The notes under the pieces are model-generated. The model saw only the letters and a list, made by a program, of their open reading frames with translations. It did no database searches and was not told the DNA's origin. The position numbers and the translations under genes are program-made. A stretch of 64,000 nt of DNA, from NCBI RefSeq assembly GCF_004522235.1, contig NZ_SDLT01000004.1, positions 1 through 64,000 of the forward strand, written 5' to 3'. Shown here piece by piece: positions 49,991 through 57,761 of the stretch; position 1 is the first letter of the stretch, and each line of letters starts with the position of its first letter. The stretch comes from Amycolatopsis nivea. GTDB taxonomy: Bacteria; Actinomycetota; Actinomycetes; Mycobacteriales; Pseudonocardiaceae.

Positions 49991-50944
49991 GTGCATGCCA
50001 CCAGCACGGTTCACGCAGCCGAACCCGATGTCTCGACTCCGGTTCCACCGTCGTCGGACAGCAAGACGTTCGGGCGTGCGATCGACGACATCAAGACCGG
50101 TTTGGCCTCCCGCGAGCTGTGGACCCATCTCGGCTGGCAGGACATCAAGCAGCGGTACCGGCGGTCCATCATCGGGCCGTTCTGGATCACCATCAGCCAG
50201 GGTGTCATCGCGCTCGGTCTCGGCCTGCTGTACTCGCAGCTGTTCCGGACGCCGATCGAGGTGTTCCTGCCCTACCTCTCCACCGGCTTCATCATCTGGG
50301 GCTTCATCCAGGGCTGCCTCACCGAAGGCATGGAGACGTTCATCGCGAACGAGGGCCTGATCAAACAGGTCCCCGCGCCGCTCAGCGTGTACGTGCTGCG
50401 CACGATCTGGCGGCAGACGCTGCTGCTGGCGCACAACATGATCGTCTACGTCGTGCTGCTGATCATTTTCTTCTCGGCGCTCGATTCCCCGTATTCGCTG
50501 GGGTCGAAGGACGGCGTCTGCACTCCGGACAAGTACTGCCACCCGGGCCTGAGCTGGAACATTTTCCTCGCCATTCCCGGGTTCGTGCTGCTCGCCCTCA
50601 CCGCGGGCTGGGCGGCGCTGCTGCTCGGCATCATCTCGACCCGGTTCCGCGACATTCCGCAGCTGATCAACTCGCTGATCCAGCTGATGTTCTACGGCAC
50701 CCCGATCGTCTGGCCGGTCGACCAGCTGCTGTCCGGCGGCGCGCGGGACGGCGCGTCGTGGGCGTTGCCGATCATCAAGCTGAACCCGCTTTACCACTAC
50801 ATGCAGGTGGTGCGGTCGCCGCTCATCGGGCAGGCGGTGAGCTGGACCAGCTGGGTCGTGGTCGGCGGCATCACTGTCGTCGGATGGGCGCTCGCGCTCG
50901 TCGCTATGCGCAATTACCGGTCTCGCGTCTCGTATTGGGTGTGA
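49991..50944 (+). CDS. wzm: Wzm: ABC exporter permease for lipid-linked galactan (Rv3783-like)
   Basis: A 317-aa permease of the ABC-2/Wzm type, with about six helices (for example PFWITISQGVIALGLGLLY and LLLAHNMIVYVVLLIIFFSA). WQDIKQRYRRSIIGPFW is the conserved cytoplasmic start. With Wzt it moves the lipid-linked galactan precursor across the membrane for arabinogalactan assembly. Here it could also pass a pseudaminic-acid-modified glycan, which is speculation. I take the GTG at 49991 (VHATSTVHAAEPDV); there is no clear ribosome binding site. Confidence 0.93.
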   Translation: MHATSTVHAAEPDVSTPVPPSSDSKTFGRAIDDIKTGLASRELWTHLGWQDIKQRYRRSIIGPFWITISQGVIALGLGLLYSQLFRTPIEVFLPYLSTGFIIWGFIQGCLTEGMETFIANEGLIKQVPAPLSVYVLRTIWRQTLLLAHNMIVYVVLLIIFFSALDSPYSLGSKDGVCTPDKYCHPGLSWNIFLAIPGFVLLALTAGWAALLLGIISTRFRDIPQLINSLIQLMFYGTPIVWPVDQLLSGGARDGASWALPIIKLNPLYHYMQVVRSPLIGQAVSWTSWVVVGGITVVGWALALVAMRNYRSRVSYWV

Positions 50945-50947
50945 CAG

Positions 50948-51763
50948 ATGGTCAGCATTGACGTCCACAACGCGTACGTGGACTTCCCGATTTTCGACGC
51001 GAAGACGCGTTCGATGAAAAAGCGCGTGCTCGGCAAGGTCGGCGGCAAGATCGGCACCGAGCAGAAGGTGCCGATCATCGAGGCGCTGCACGACGTGTCG
51101 GTCAGCCTCCGCGAGGGCGACCGGGTCGGTCTCGTCGGGCACAACGGCGCGGGCAAGTCCACGCTGCTGCGGCTGCTCGCCGGGATCTACGAGCCGACCC
51201 GCGGATCCTCGCGGATCGTCGGCAAGATCGCGCCGGTGTTCGACCTCGGCATCGGCATGGACCCGGAGATCTCCGGCGAGGAGAACATCATCATCCGCGG
51301 CCTGTTCCTCGGCATGAGCGCCAAGGAAATGGAGAAGCGGGTCGACGACATCGCGGAGTTCACCGAACTCGGCGACTACCTGCAGATGCCGCTGCGGACG
51401 TACTCCACCGGCATGCGGGTGCGGCTCGCGCTCGGCGTGGTGACCTCGATCGACCCGGAGATCCTGATCCTGGACGAGGGCATCGGCGCGGTCGACGCGG
51501 CGTTCCTCAACAAGGCCCGCGACCGGCTCAAGGACCTGGTCAAGCGGTCCGGCATCCTGGTGTTCGCGAGCCACTCCGACGAGTTCCTCTTCGAGCTGTG
51601 CGATTCGGCGATCTGGATGGACGAGGGACATCTGAAGAAGCAGGGTTCGCTGCGCGAGGTGCTCACCGAGTACAAGGGCCGCGACCCGTTCGAGAACATG
51701 AGCCAGGAAGGTCTCGAGCGCCTCGGCATCGAGCCCGCGACCACGACGAACGGCGGGGAATGA
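50948..51763 (+). CDS. wzt: Wzt: ABC exporter ATPase for lipid-linked galactan (Rv3781-like)
   Basis: A 271-aa ATPase. Walker A is VGHNGAGKSTLLRLL, Walker B is ILILDEGIGAVD, and the signature, YSTGMRVRLALG, is the form usual in O-antigen/teichoic acid exporters. The sequence has an N-terminal extension (NAYVDFPIFDAKTRSMKKRV) common in actinobacterial RfbE. It is 3 bp after wzm and overlaps glfT1 (ATGA). There is no C-terminal carbohydrate-binding domain, so the glycan cap is probably not read. Confidence 0.95.
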   Translation: MVSIDVHNAYVDFPIFDAKTRSMKKRVLGKVGGKIGTEQKVPIIEALHDVSVSLREGDRVGLVGHNGAGKSTLLRLLAGIYEPTRGSSRIVGKIAPVFDLGIGMDPEISGEENIIIRGLFLGMSAKEMEKRVDDIAEFTELGDYLQMPLRTYSTGMRVRLALGVVTSIDPEILILDEGIGAVDAAFLNKARDRLKDLVKRSGILVFASHSDEFLFELCDSAIWMDEGHLKKQGSLREVLTEYKGRDPFENMSQEGLERLGIEPATTTNGGE

Positions 51764-52671
51764 TGGCCGGCGAGACGCGAGAGCTGCCCGAGGGCGCCGT
51801 CGTCGGCGTGGTGGTCACGCGGCACCGGCGCGAGCTGCTCGCGGACTCGCTGAAGATCATCGCCGCCCAGACCCGGCCGGTCGACCACCTCGTGGTGGTC
51901 GACAACGGCCCGGACAAGTCCGCGCGGGACGTCGTGGAGGCCTTCCCGCTGCCGTACACGTACCTCCCGTCGCACCGGAACCTCGGCGGCGCGGGCGGTT
52001 TCGCGCTCGGCATGCTGCACGCACTGTCGCTCGGCGCGGACTGGGTGTGGCTCGCCGACGACGACGGCCGCCCGGCGGACGAGCACGTGCTCGAAATCCT
52101 GCTGGAGGAAGCCGAAAAGCGCGGCCTCGCCGAGATTTCCCCGGTGGTGGCCAACATCGACGCCCCGGCGAAACTCGCGTTCCCGCTGCGCCGCGGCCTC
52201 ACCTGGAAGCGCTCGTCGGCCGAACTGGGCACGGATTTCCTGCCGGGCATCGCGTCGTTGATGAACGGCGCGTTGTTCCGTGCGTCCACTTTGGACGTCA
52301 CCGGGGTACCCGACCTGCGCCTGTTCTTCCGCGGCGACGAGGTGGAACTGCACCGCCGCCTGGTGCGGTCCGGCCTGCCGTTCGGCACGTCGCTGCGCAC
52401 GACCTACCTGCACCCCGACGGCTCGGACGAATTCAAGCCGATGCTGGGCGGGAAATTCCACGCACAGGACCCGGAGAACGAGGTCAAGCGGTATTACACC
52501 TACCGCAACCGCGGGTATTTGCTGTCGCAGCCGGGAATGCGGAAAATCGGGGCGCTGGAAGTGCTGCGCTTCGGGTTGTACTTCGTGGGCGTGAAGCGGG
52601 ACCCGAAGGCGTTCGTGCAGTGGCTGAAGCTGGTGCGGCAGGGACGCGCGGAGAAGTTCTACCGGTACTGA
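51760..52671 (+). CDS. glfT1: GlfT1: galactofuranosyltransferase
   Basis: A 303-aa GT2-family enzyme (Rv3782-like). It adds the first galactofuranose residues to the decaprenyl-linked linker unit on the inner face of the membrane. VGVVVTRHRRELLADSLKII, HRNLGGAGGFALGMLHALSL and WLADDDGRP (DDD metal motif) lead to FFRGDEVELHRRLV. It starts with two ATG codons, the first inside the wzt stop. A hairpin follows its stop. Confidence 0.93.
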   Translation: MMAGETRELPEGAVVGVVVTRHRRELLADSLKIIAAQTRPVDHLVVVDNGPDKSARDVVEAFPLPYTYLPSHRNLGGAGGFALGMLHALSLGADWVWLADDDGRPADEHVLEILLEEAEKRGLAEISPVVANIDAPAKLAFPLRRGLTWKRSSAELGTDFLPGIASLMNGALFRASTLDVTGVPDLRLFFRGDEVELHRRLVRSGLPFGTSLRTTYLHPDGSDEFKPMLGGKFHAQDPENEVKRYYTYRNRGYLLSQPGMRKIGALEVLRFGLYFVGVKRDPKAFVQWLKLVRQGRAEKFYRY

Positions 52672-52688
52672 CCAGTTTCGTCCACTTG

Positions 52689-52720
52689 ACAACACCTGGA
52701 CAAAAATCCAGGTTTGTTGT
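52689..52720 (+). terminator. hairpin after glfT1
   Basis: CCTGGA and TCCAGG enclose CAAAAA, and ACAACA below pairs with TGTTGT after a two-base bulge, leaving a T-rich tail. It begins 18 bp past the glfT1 stop and separates the galactan operon from the TIR gene. TTGACA overlaps its start and could also be a -35 box. Confidence 0.6.
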
Positions 52721-52752
52721 GCCCGGACGCGGTCGCGGATTATTTTTCGCGA

Positions 52753-53823
52753 ATGACAGGACCGGCCGATCCTCCCATTCGGGTGTTTCTCAGCTACGCG
52801 CATGCTGACGACGTTGTGCTCGATTTTATCGAGCCGTTCACGAAGTCCCTCAAGCATCTAGCCTTCGCCGATCAAGGAAGAACCCTGGAGATATTTGTCG
52901 ATCGCGAGACGATCGGCTGGGGCGAGGACTGGAGGGACGGAATCCGGCAGGGCATCGAGAGTGCCGCGATCTTCATGCCGATCGTCACCCGGCAGTATTT
53001 CGAGCGGCCTTCCTGCCGCGAGGAACTGCTGGCTTTCTACAACGAGGCGGTTCGTCTTCGCGCCACCGGCCTGATCCTCCCGGTCGTCCTGCTCGGCCAT
53101 TCTTACCTCTCCACCGAGAGCACCGACGTAGCGTCCCGGATCATCGCCGACCGGCAGTACAAAGACCTGAAAGAAACCTGGACTGACGGCTCCCGGTCGG
53201 CAACCTGGCGCAGAACGATGCTCGCTCTGGCCGCGCAACTAGTCGAGGCTGTCACTATCGTCGAGCAGTCACCCTCCGCCACGCCGTCTCTTCTCTCCTC
53301 CGAGGCCGGAGCAGCGGAGGTCAGCGACGCCCTCAAACTCTTCGCCAAAGAAAACGAGCAGACAATTTTGGGCATGAAGAACGCTCTCGCCACGCTCCCC
53401 ACCGTTTTGACCACTTCCGCTCAGTTACTCACTGAAAGGTCTCCCTCCGAGATCAGGCGGGTGCTTATGGAGACGGCTTCCGAACTGCTGCCGTTCGGCA
53501 ATAACTTCCGGAATCAGGCACGAATACTGGAGACGACAACGCTCAAAACGGACCAGGTCTTGCGATCCCGCAGCGTTGAGCTCAAGGACAACGACCTGCA
53601 TGACCAGCTCGAAAATGAGCGCAAATACCTCAAGTCGATATCTTTGGTCACCAAGCCACTGAGTGGCGCAGAAGAAGCCTCGAACGCTTTTCTAGCGCAG
53701 ATGAGACCACTGGAAGAGATGAGCGCATCGTTGCGGAACTCGATGCGTGGTTTCCGGGAGGGGGTCAAGTCGCTGACCAGCGCCCTCCGGATGATGCAGA
53801 ACTGGGCCGCCATCGCGGACTAG
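52753..53823 (+). CDS. TIR domain protein with helical C-terminus
   Basis: A 356-aa protein. Residues 1-150 are a TIR fold: PIRVFLSYAHADDVVLDFIE, an IFVDRETIGWGEDW BB-loop region, and FMPIVTRQYFERPSCREELL with the glutamate (CREE) where TIR NADases have their catalytic residue. The rest is helical (LKLFAKENEQTILGMKNALA, then FLAQMRPLEEMSASLRNSM) and may oligomerise or sense. Bacterial TIR proteins often destroy NAD+ in phage defence. Base use is clearly less GC-rich than around it. It is alone, between galactan and ESX genes, flanked by hairpins. ATG at 52753. Confidence 0.88.
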   Translation: MTGPADPPIRVFLSYAHADDVVLDFIEPFTKSLKHLAFADQGRTLEIFVDRETIGWGEDWRDGIRQGIESAAIFMPIVTRQYFERPSCREELLAFYNEAVRLRATGLILPVVLLGHSYLSTESTDVASRIIADRQYKDLKETWTDGSRSATWRRTMLALAAQLVEAVTIVEQSPSATPSLLSSEAGAAEVSDALKLFAKENEQTILGMKNALATLPTVLTTSAQLLTERSPSEIRRVLMETASELLPFGNNFRNQARILETTTLKTDQVLRSRSVELKDNDLHDQLENERKYLKSISLVTKPLSGAEEASNAFLAQMRPLEEMSASLRNSMRGFREGVKSLTSALRMMQNWAAIAD

Positions 53824-53829
53824 CCCGGT

Positions 53830-53876
53830 GAGTCCGTTGTGGACGATGCGCTAACCCCACCGTCCACAACGGACTC
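53830..53876. terminator. 15-bp hairpin between convergent TIR and PPE-like genes
   Basis: GAGTCCGTTGTGGAC pairs perfectly with GTCCACAACGGACTC around a 17-base loop. It lies between the two stops and can serve both genes. Confidence 0.75.
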
Positions 53877-53881
53877 CCCAG

Positions 53882-55066
53882 CTATTCCCCGATCACCGGC
53901 GGCGCGGACCGATGTCCGCTGCCGAATACCTCGTCGTCCTCGATTTCCATGACGAACGCGGGCTGGTCGTTGCCGTCGTCGTACGGGCGGGCTCCGAAGC
54001 CCATGCCTGGGCGGGCCGGGGCGCCGCCCATTCCTCCGGCGGCTACGTCCGCCGCGCCCGCTCCGTCGCCGGGGCCGAACGAACCGGCACCGCCGCCGCG
54101 GCCGACCTTGGTTTCGTGCTCTTCGTCGGCGCCGAAACCTCCGCCGCCACCGCCCATCATGCCGCCCATCGGCATCGCGCCCATGCCCATTCCGGCCGCT
54201 CCGGCATTGCCGCCGCCGGGGGACGCCTGGGCCGCGGGCGGTGCGTAACCGGCCGCGGTGGTCGCGCTGTCCGGCATCGGCTGGTGAACCGCGCCGGTGA
54301 ACTGGCTCGGGCCGCTCACGGTCGGCGCGCTCGTGTGCCCAGCCACTGCGGCACCGCCGCCGGCAGCGGCAGCGGCACCCGAGGAGGCCGAGCCAGCGTC
54401 AGCCACAGCCGGAGCCGGAGCGGGCGCAGGGGCAGGAGCAGGAGCGGCGTCGTGGTGCTCCGGACCAGTCGGCATCGCCACCGCGGCACCGCCGCCAGCG
54501 GCGACCCCGAACTTCGGCGGATGCGCGAAAGTCGGCTGCTTCGAACCCGACGAGTACAGCGACGAGTCGTACTTCGACATCGTCTCCGCGGCCTGCTCGT
54601 GCGCGGAACGGCTGTCCTGCTGCTTCTTCAGCGTCGCGTCGATCTCATTGCTCATTTCGAGCGGGCTCGCGTGCGACCATTTGTCGAATTCCTCGGACCA
54701 GTCGAACGGGACCGCGTCCGGCATCGAGTGCTTCGCCGCCTGCGCGGCGGACGCCTGTTCCTCCACGATCTGCGCGGCCAGCTTCGCGTTCTGGCCATTC
54801 GCCTCGGCCCATTCCGCAAGGCTCACGAAATACGCCTGCGCACCGGCCGCCGCCTCGCCGCTCCACGCGTGCGCGGCCTTCTTCACGGCCTCGCCCAGCT
54901 GCGTCGCGAACTCCTCGAACGCCTTCTGCACCTCGGTGTACGCGTGCGACACCGAGGAAACCTGCTCCACGTCGAGATTCGACTCGACGTACGACTTCAG
55001 CTGCTGGTGCGGGTGCCCGAGGTAGTCGGCGTCCGACGGCGCGAGCCCCGGCTGCGGCGTGCTCAT
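53882..55066 (-). CDS. PPE-like ESX-associated protein, Ala/Gly/Pro-rich
   Basis: A 394-aa protein. The first 170 residues form long helices (QVSSVSHAYTEVQKAFEEF, then VKKAAHAWSGEAAAGAQAYF, with an AWSG turn like WxG), as in PPE/WXG-type type VII substrates. The rest is low complexity: an AP repeat (about 210-222), Gly/Met-rich (MGMGAMPMGGMMGGGGGGFG) and an acidic end (EIEDDEVFGSGHRS). It is last in the espG operon and overlaps the upstream gene by 4 bp. Probably exported by an ESX system encoded elsewhere. Confidence 0.78.
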   Translation of the reverse strand: MSTPQPGLAPSDADYLGHPHQQLKSYVESNLDVEQVSSVSHAYTEVQKAFEEFATQLGEAVKKAAHAWSGEAAAGAQAYFVSLAEWAEANGQNAKLAAQIVEEQASAAQAAKHSMPDAVPFDWSEEFDKWSHASPLEMSNEIDATLKKQQDSRSAHEQAAETMSKYDSSLYSSGSKQPTFAHPPKFGVAAGGGAAVAMPTGPEHHDAAPAPAPAPAPAPAVADAGSASSGAAAAAGGGAAVAGHTSAPTVSGPSQFTGAVHQPMPDSATTAAGYAPPAAQASPGGGNAGAAGMGMGAMPMGGMMGGGGGGFGADEEHETKVGRGGGAGSFGPGDGAGAADVAAGGMGGAPARPGMGFGARPYDDGNDQPAFVMEIEDDEVFGSGHRSAPPVIGE

Positions 55067-55482
55067 TCGGTGCCCTTCACGGTGCGGTGGGAGTCGATGG
55101 CCTGGTTCTCGTTCTCGGTGTAGACCCCGCCGGCGCGCGCGAGCGCCTCGTCGGCTTCCTTCAGGATCCGGCCGAACTGGTCCAGGACGTCCAGCGCCGA
55201 CCCGGGCGCGTCGGCTCCGCTCTTGCGGTCGTGTTCGGCCACGGTGTGCCCGTACGGGTGGCTGCCGAGCTTCGGCGCGGTCGTCAGCGCCTGGGTCTGC
55301 GGCTTGAGCCGTTCCAGGCGCGTGACCATGTCGGTGAGCGCTTTGCGCAGGTCACCGAGTGCGTCGCCGTCGATGCTGAACCCGCCGGCTTTCGCGGTGC
55401 CGGCCAGCTTGTGCGTTTCGGCCGCGGCTTCGGCGATGCCCTTGGCGTTCAGCCCGCCTGCCGCCAGCGGATCAGTGCTCAT
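55063..55482 (-). CDS. small helical ESX-associated protein
   Basis: A 139-aa, mostly helical protein. GGFSIDGDALGDLRKALTDM, ERLKPQTQALTTAPKLG and ALDVLDQFGRILKEADEALA form a helical hairpin of ESX-associated size. The same layout (GF, a D-led helix, a middle DP/G-rich loop, a final AL helix) is seen in the protein at 63581-63979, so I take them as one family. It sits between espG and the PPE-like gene, and overlaps the latter by 4 bp. The role is probably as substrate partner. Confidence 0.7.
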   Translation of the reverse strand: MSTDPLAAGGLNAKGIAEAAAETHKLAGTAKAGGFSIDGDALGDLRKALTDMVTRLERLKPQTQALTTAPKLGSHPYGHTVAEHDRKSGADAPGSALDVLDQFGRILKEADEALARAGGVYTENENQAIDSHRTVKGTE

Positions 55483-55514
55483 GCGCCGGAGTTTACCGAC
55501 GCGAGCCGCTCCGG

Positions 55515-56282
55515 TCAGGCGTTTGCCGAATAGCCTTCAAGCTGGGTGAACAGTTGTTGGGCCAGACGGGCATTGTCGGCGGGCGCGTAGGTGAGCCAGC
55601 GGTTGCCGTCGCTGGAATCGCGCGTGCTGAGCAGGTAGCGGCCGAGTTCGGTGTCGAACCACACGAGCGACGGCAGCGCCTTTTCGTGGCCGTTGCCGTC
55701 GCCCACGTACGGCGTGAACTCGCCGACCGCCAGCCGCGGCTTCTCGAAGATCCGCTGGACGGACCGCAGTTGCGGATTGTGCGTGCGCGGGCCGCTGACC
55801 CCCGCGAACGGGTCGTACGCGTCTCCCCGGACCGGCTGCTTCGCCGGCCGCGCGACGGTCACCGACTGCCCCGGCGCGGCGGGCGTGAGCGGCAGCAGGT
55901 CGACGATCGCCGGGACGATGCCGGTCGGGCGGACCTCCTCGAAGGTGAACATCCCGTCCCGCTGGCAGACCAGCACCGCGAACGTGCCGTTGGACGCCAC
56001 GCGCGCGAACAGCTGATCGTCGCCGAGCTTGGCCGCCGCGGACACCGCGAGGCCGGGCCGGGCGAACGTGGCGAGCGCGATCTGGACGTCGTCGTCGACG
56101 GTCCCGCGCCGCAGCAGGCCGCGGCTGTCGAGGTCGCGGAAGACGGCGTCGCGCACCGCGGCGCGTTCCTCGCCGGTGATGCCGATGTGCGGCACCTCGA
56201 ACGGCAGCGGCGCGCGGCCGAGCCCGAGTTCGGCCAGCAGGAGATCCACCGCTGCCGGTGACAGCGTCAACGTGTACGGCAC
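55515..56282 (-). CDS. EspG-family ESX chaperone
   Basis: A 255-aa protein of the EspG family, cytoplasmic chaperones that hold PE/PPE-type substrates for type VII secretion. LSPAAVDLLLAELGLGRAPL, the F-E-VPHIGITGEER entry, FARVASNGTFAVLVCQRDG and the end ARLAQQLFTQLEG fit. It is first in a three-gene operon with its likely clients. No ESX core genes (eccA-eccE, mycP) are present in the window. Confidence 0.85.
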   Translation of the reverse strand: MPYTLTLSPAAVDLLLAELGLGRAPLPFEVPHIGITGEERAAVRDAVFRDLDSRGLLRRGTVDDDVQIALATFARPGLAVSAAAKLGDDQLFARVASNGTFAVLVCQRDGMFTFEEVRPTGIVPAIVDLLPLTPAAPGQSVTVARPAKQPVRGDAYDPFAGVSGPRTHNPQLRSVQRIFEKPRLAVGEFTPYVGDGNGHEKALPSLVWFDTELGRYLLSTRDSSDGNRWLTYAPADNARLAQQLFTQLEGYSANA

Positions 56283-56447
56283 GACCCACCCCTAAATCCG
56301 GTCTCTCCCCGGCGAAACCGTAGTCCACTCCGCACCGTCGCGGCCATCGGCTCCGCAGCCGGAGCGAGATCCGCTTCCGCTGTGAGCGGATCCGCTGTAC
56401 GCGAACCGCTCTTGCCGCCGATGATCACCCGCTGCTGCCATGGATTC

Positions 56448-56690
56448 ATGGCAGATCCCAAACCAGCACTCGTCCTGCACCTCTCGGCCGGCGGAGAACC
56501 GTTGATCTTCCCGCTCACCGCCGACAGTTCTTCGACCGTTCAGGAAAAGCTCCCGGACCTCCTGAAACACGGCGGCGTCCACTCATGGGAAACCCGGGAC
56601 AGCAACACTGTTTCGGTGAATTTCGTCCACGTGGCCGCCGCCTATGTCGACGATCTGAGCCGAAAGGGCAAATTCGGCCTGTCCGTTTAG
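56448..56690 (+). CDS. hypothetical protein, 80 aa
   Basis: A small protein: MADPKPALVLHLSAGGEPL, then a beta-alpha end (WETRDSNTVSVNFVHVAAAY). No family recognised. The ATG at 56448 is the natural start. Its stop overlaps the stop of the convergent acyl-CoA dehydrogenase gene (TTAG). The sequence is protein-like and less GC-rich than its neighbours. Confidence 0.6.
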   Translation: MADPKPALVLHLSAGGEPLIFPLTADSSSTVQEKLPDLLKHGGVHSWETRDSNTVSVNFVHVAAAYVDDLSRKGKFGLSV

Positions 56691-57685
56691 CGACGGGCGA
56701 GGGCGAGCAGTCCGGCGCGGATCTCCGGTCTGCTCGCGGCCACGAGCAGGAACGTCGCCTCGCGCACCAACCGGCCGGCGTGCGCTCCGGCCAGCACCGC
56801 GCGGCTGCCCGTCGCCGCGGCGAGCGCGCCTGCCGACCGGTACGCCAGTTCGGCACCGGCCGCGCGGGCCGCCGGGAGCGTGGCCGGATCGGCGAGACCA
56901 GCGTTGAGCCGACGCCGGATTTCGTCCTGTTCGGACCGCAGCGCCGTCGCCGTTTCCTCCTCGCCCGCCGCCTCGATCAAGCAGGCGCAGCGTTCGGCGA
57001 GACCAAGCGGCGCACATCCGTTGAGCCGCGCGGCAAACGTATTGCCAGCCACGAATTTGTCGTAGCTGACCTGGGCGAAAACCGATTCGTCGGGAATGAA
57101 GTGGTTGTCGAGTTTCAGCCGCACGGTCGCGGTTCCCTGCGCGGCCATGAGCGTCAACGGCTCGGCGACCAGGCTGTGCCCGACGATCGGCGACACCAGC
57201 GCGTTGACCACCGTGTCGCCGTCGCGCCCCGACAACTGCAGCAGGTCGATCGCGTCCCAGCCGCTCACGAACGGCGCTTCGCCGTCGAACCGGTAGCCGC
57301 CGTCGACGCGCTGGACCCGCACTTTCGGCGGCGTCGGAATCACGCCCGCGTACGCGACGCCCGCGCGCAGCCGTCCGCTGATCAGGTCCGGCAGATAGCG
57401 TTCGCGCAGGTCAGCCCGGTCCGTCGCGGCCAGCCCGGCGACGAGCCCGTGGTGCTGCAGCCAGGTGAACGCGGTGCTCAGGCACCCGCCGGCCAGCGCT
57501 TCGAGCACCCCGACCAGCTGCTCGAGATCGACCCCGGAATCCGGCGCGGCGAGACCGTAGAACCCCTCCTCGGCGAGCGCGTCGAAATGCGACCGCGGCA
57601 CCACGCCTAGCCGGTCCACCTCAGCTGCCGCCGGAAACAACAGATCGTCGGCAAGAGCCCGCGCGCGGGAAACCAGGTCGGCCAT
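56687..57685 (-). CDS. acyl-CoA dehydrogenase family protein
   Basis: A 332-aa protein of the acyl-CoA dehydrogenase fold, short for the family (usually about 380). The N-terminal helices (RARALADDLLFPAAAEVDRL), the flavin-side region AFTWLQHHGLVAGLAA and a middle beta domain (GYRFDGEAPFVSGWDAIDLL) are present. The usual catalytic Glu region and C-terminal flavin contacts are weak, so it may be an HpaB/nitroalkane-oxidase-like or flavin-dependent monooxygenase relative. It is upstream of glfT2 on the same strand, but a strong terminator lies further on; the genes are separate. Confidence 0.78.
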   Translation of the reverse strand: MADLVSRARALADDLLFPAAAEVDRLGVVPRSHFDALAEEGFYGLAAPDSGVDLEQLVGVLEALAGGCLSTAFTWLQHHGLVAGLAATDRADLRERYLPDLISGRLRAGVAYAGVIPTPPKVRVQRVDGGYRFDGEAPFVSGWDAIDLLQLSGRDGDTVVNALVSPIVGHSLVAEPLTLMAAQGTATVRLKLDNHFIPDESVFAQVSYDKFVAGNTFAARLNGCAPLGLAERCACLIEAAGEEETATALRSEQDEIRRRLNAGLADPATLPAARAAGAELAYRSAGALAAATGSRAVLAGAHAGRLVREATFLLVAASRPEIRAGLLALARR

Positions 57686-57709
57686 GAAACCAAGCTACCC
57701 AAAAAGACA

Positions 57710-57744
57710 AAAAGGGCGTCCCGTCGAACGCGAGACGCCCTTTT
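57710..57744 (-). terminator. intrinsic terminator of the gtrA-glfT2 operon
   Basis: Read on the minus strand, AAAAGGGCGTC pairs with GACGCCCTTTT around a 13-base loop, followed by a T-rich tract. It begins 18 bp past the glfT2 stop. Confidence 0.88.
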
Positions 57745-57761
57745 CGGACCAGCTCAGGCAA

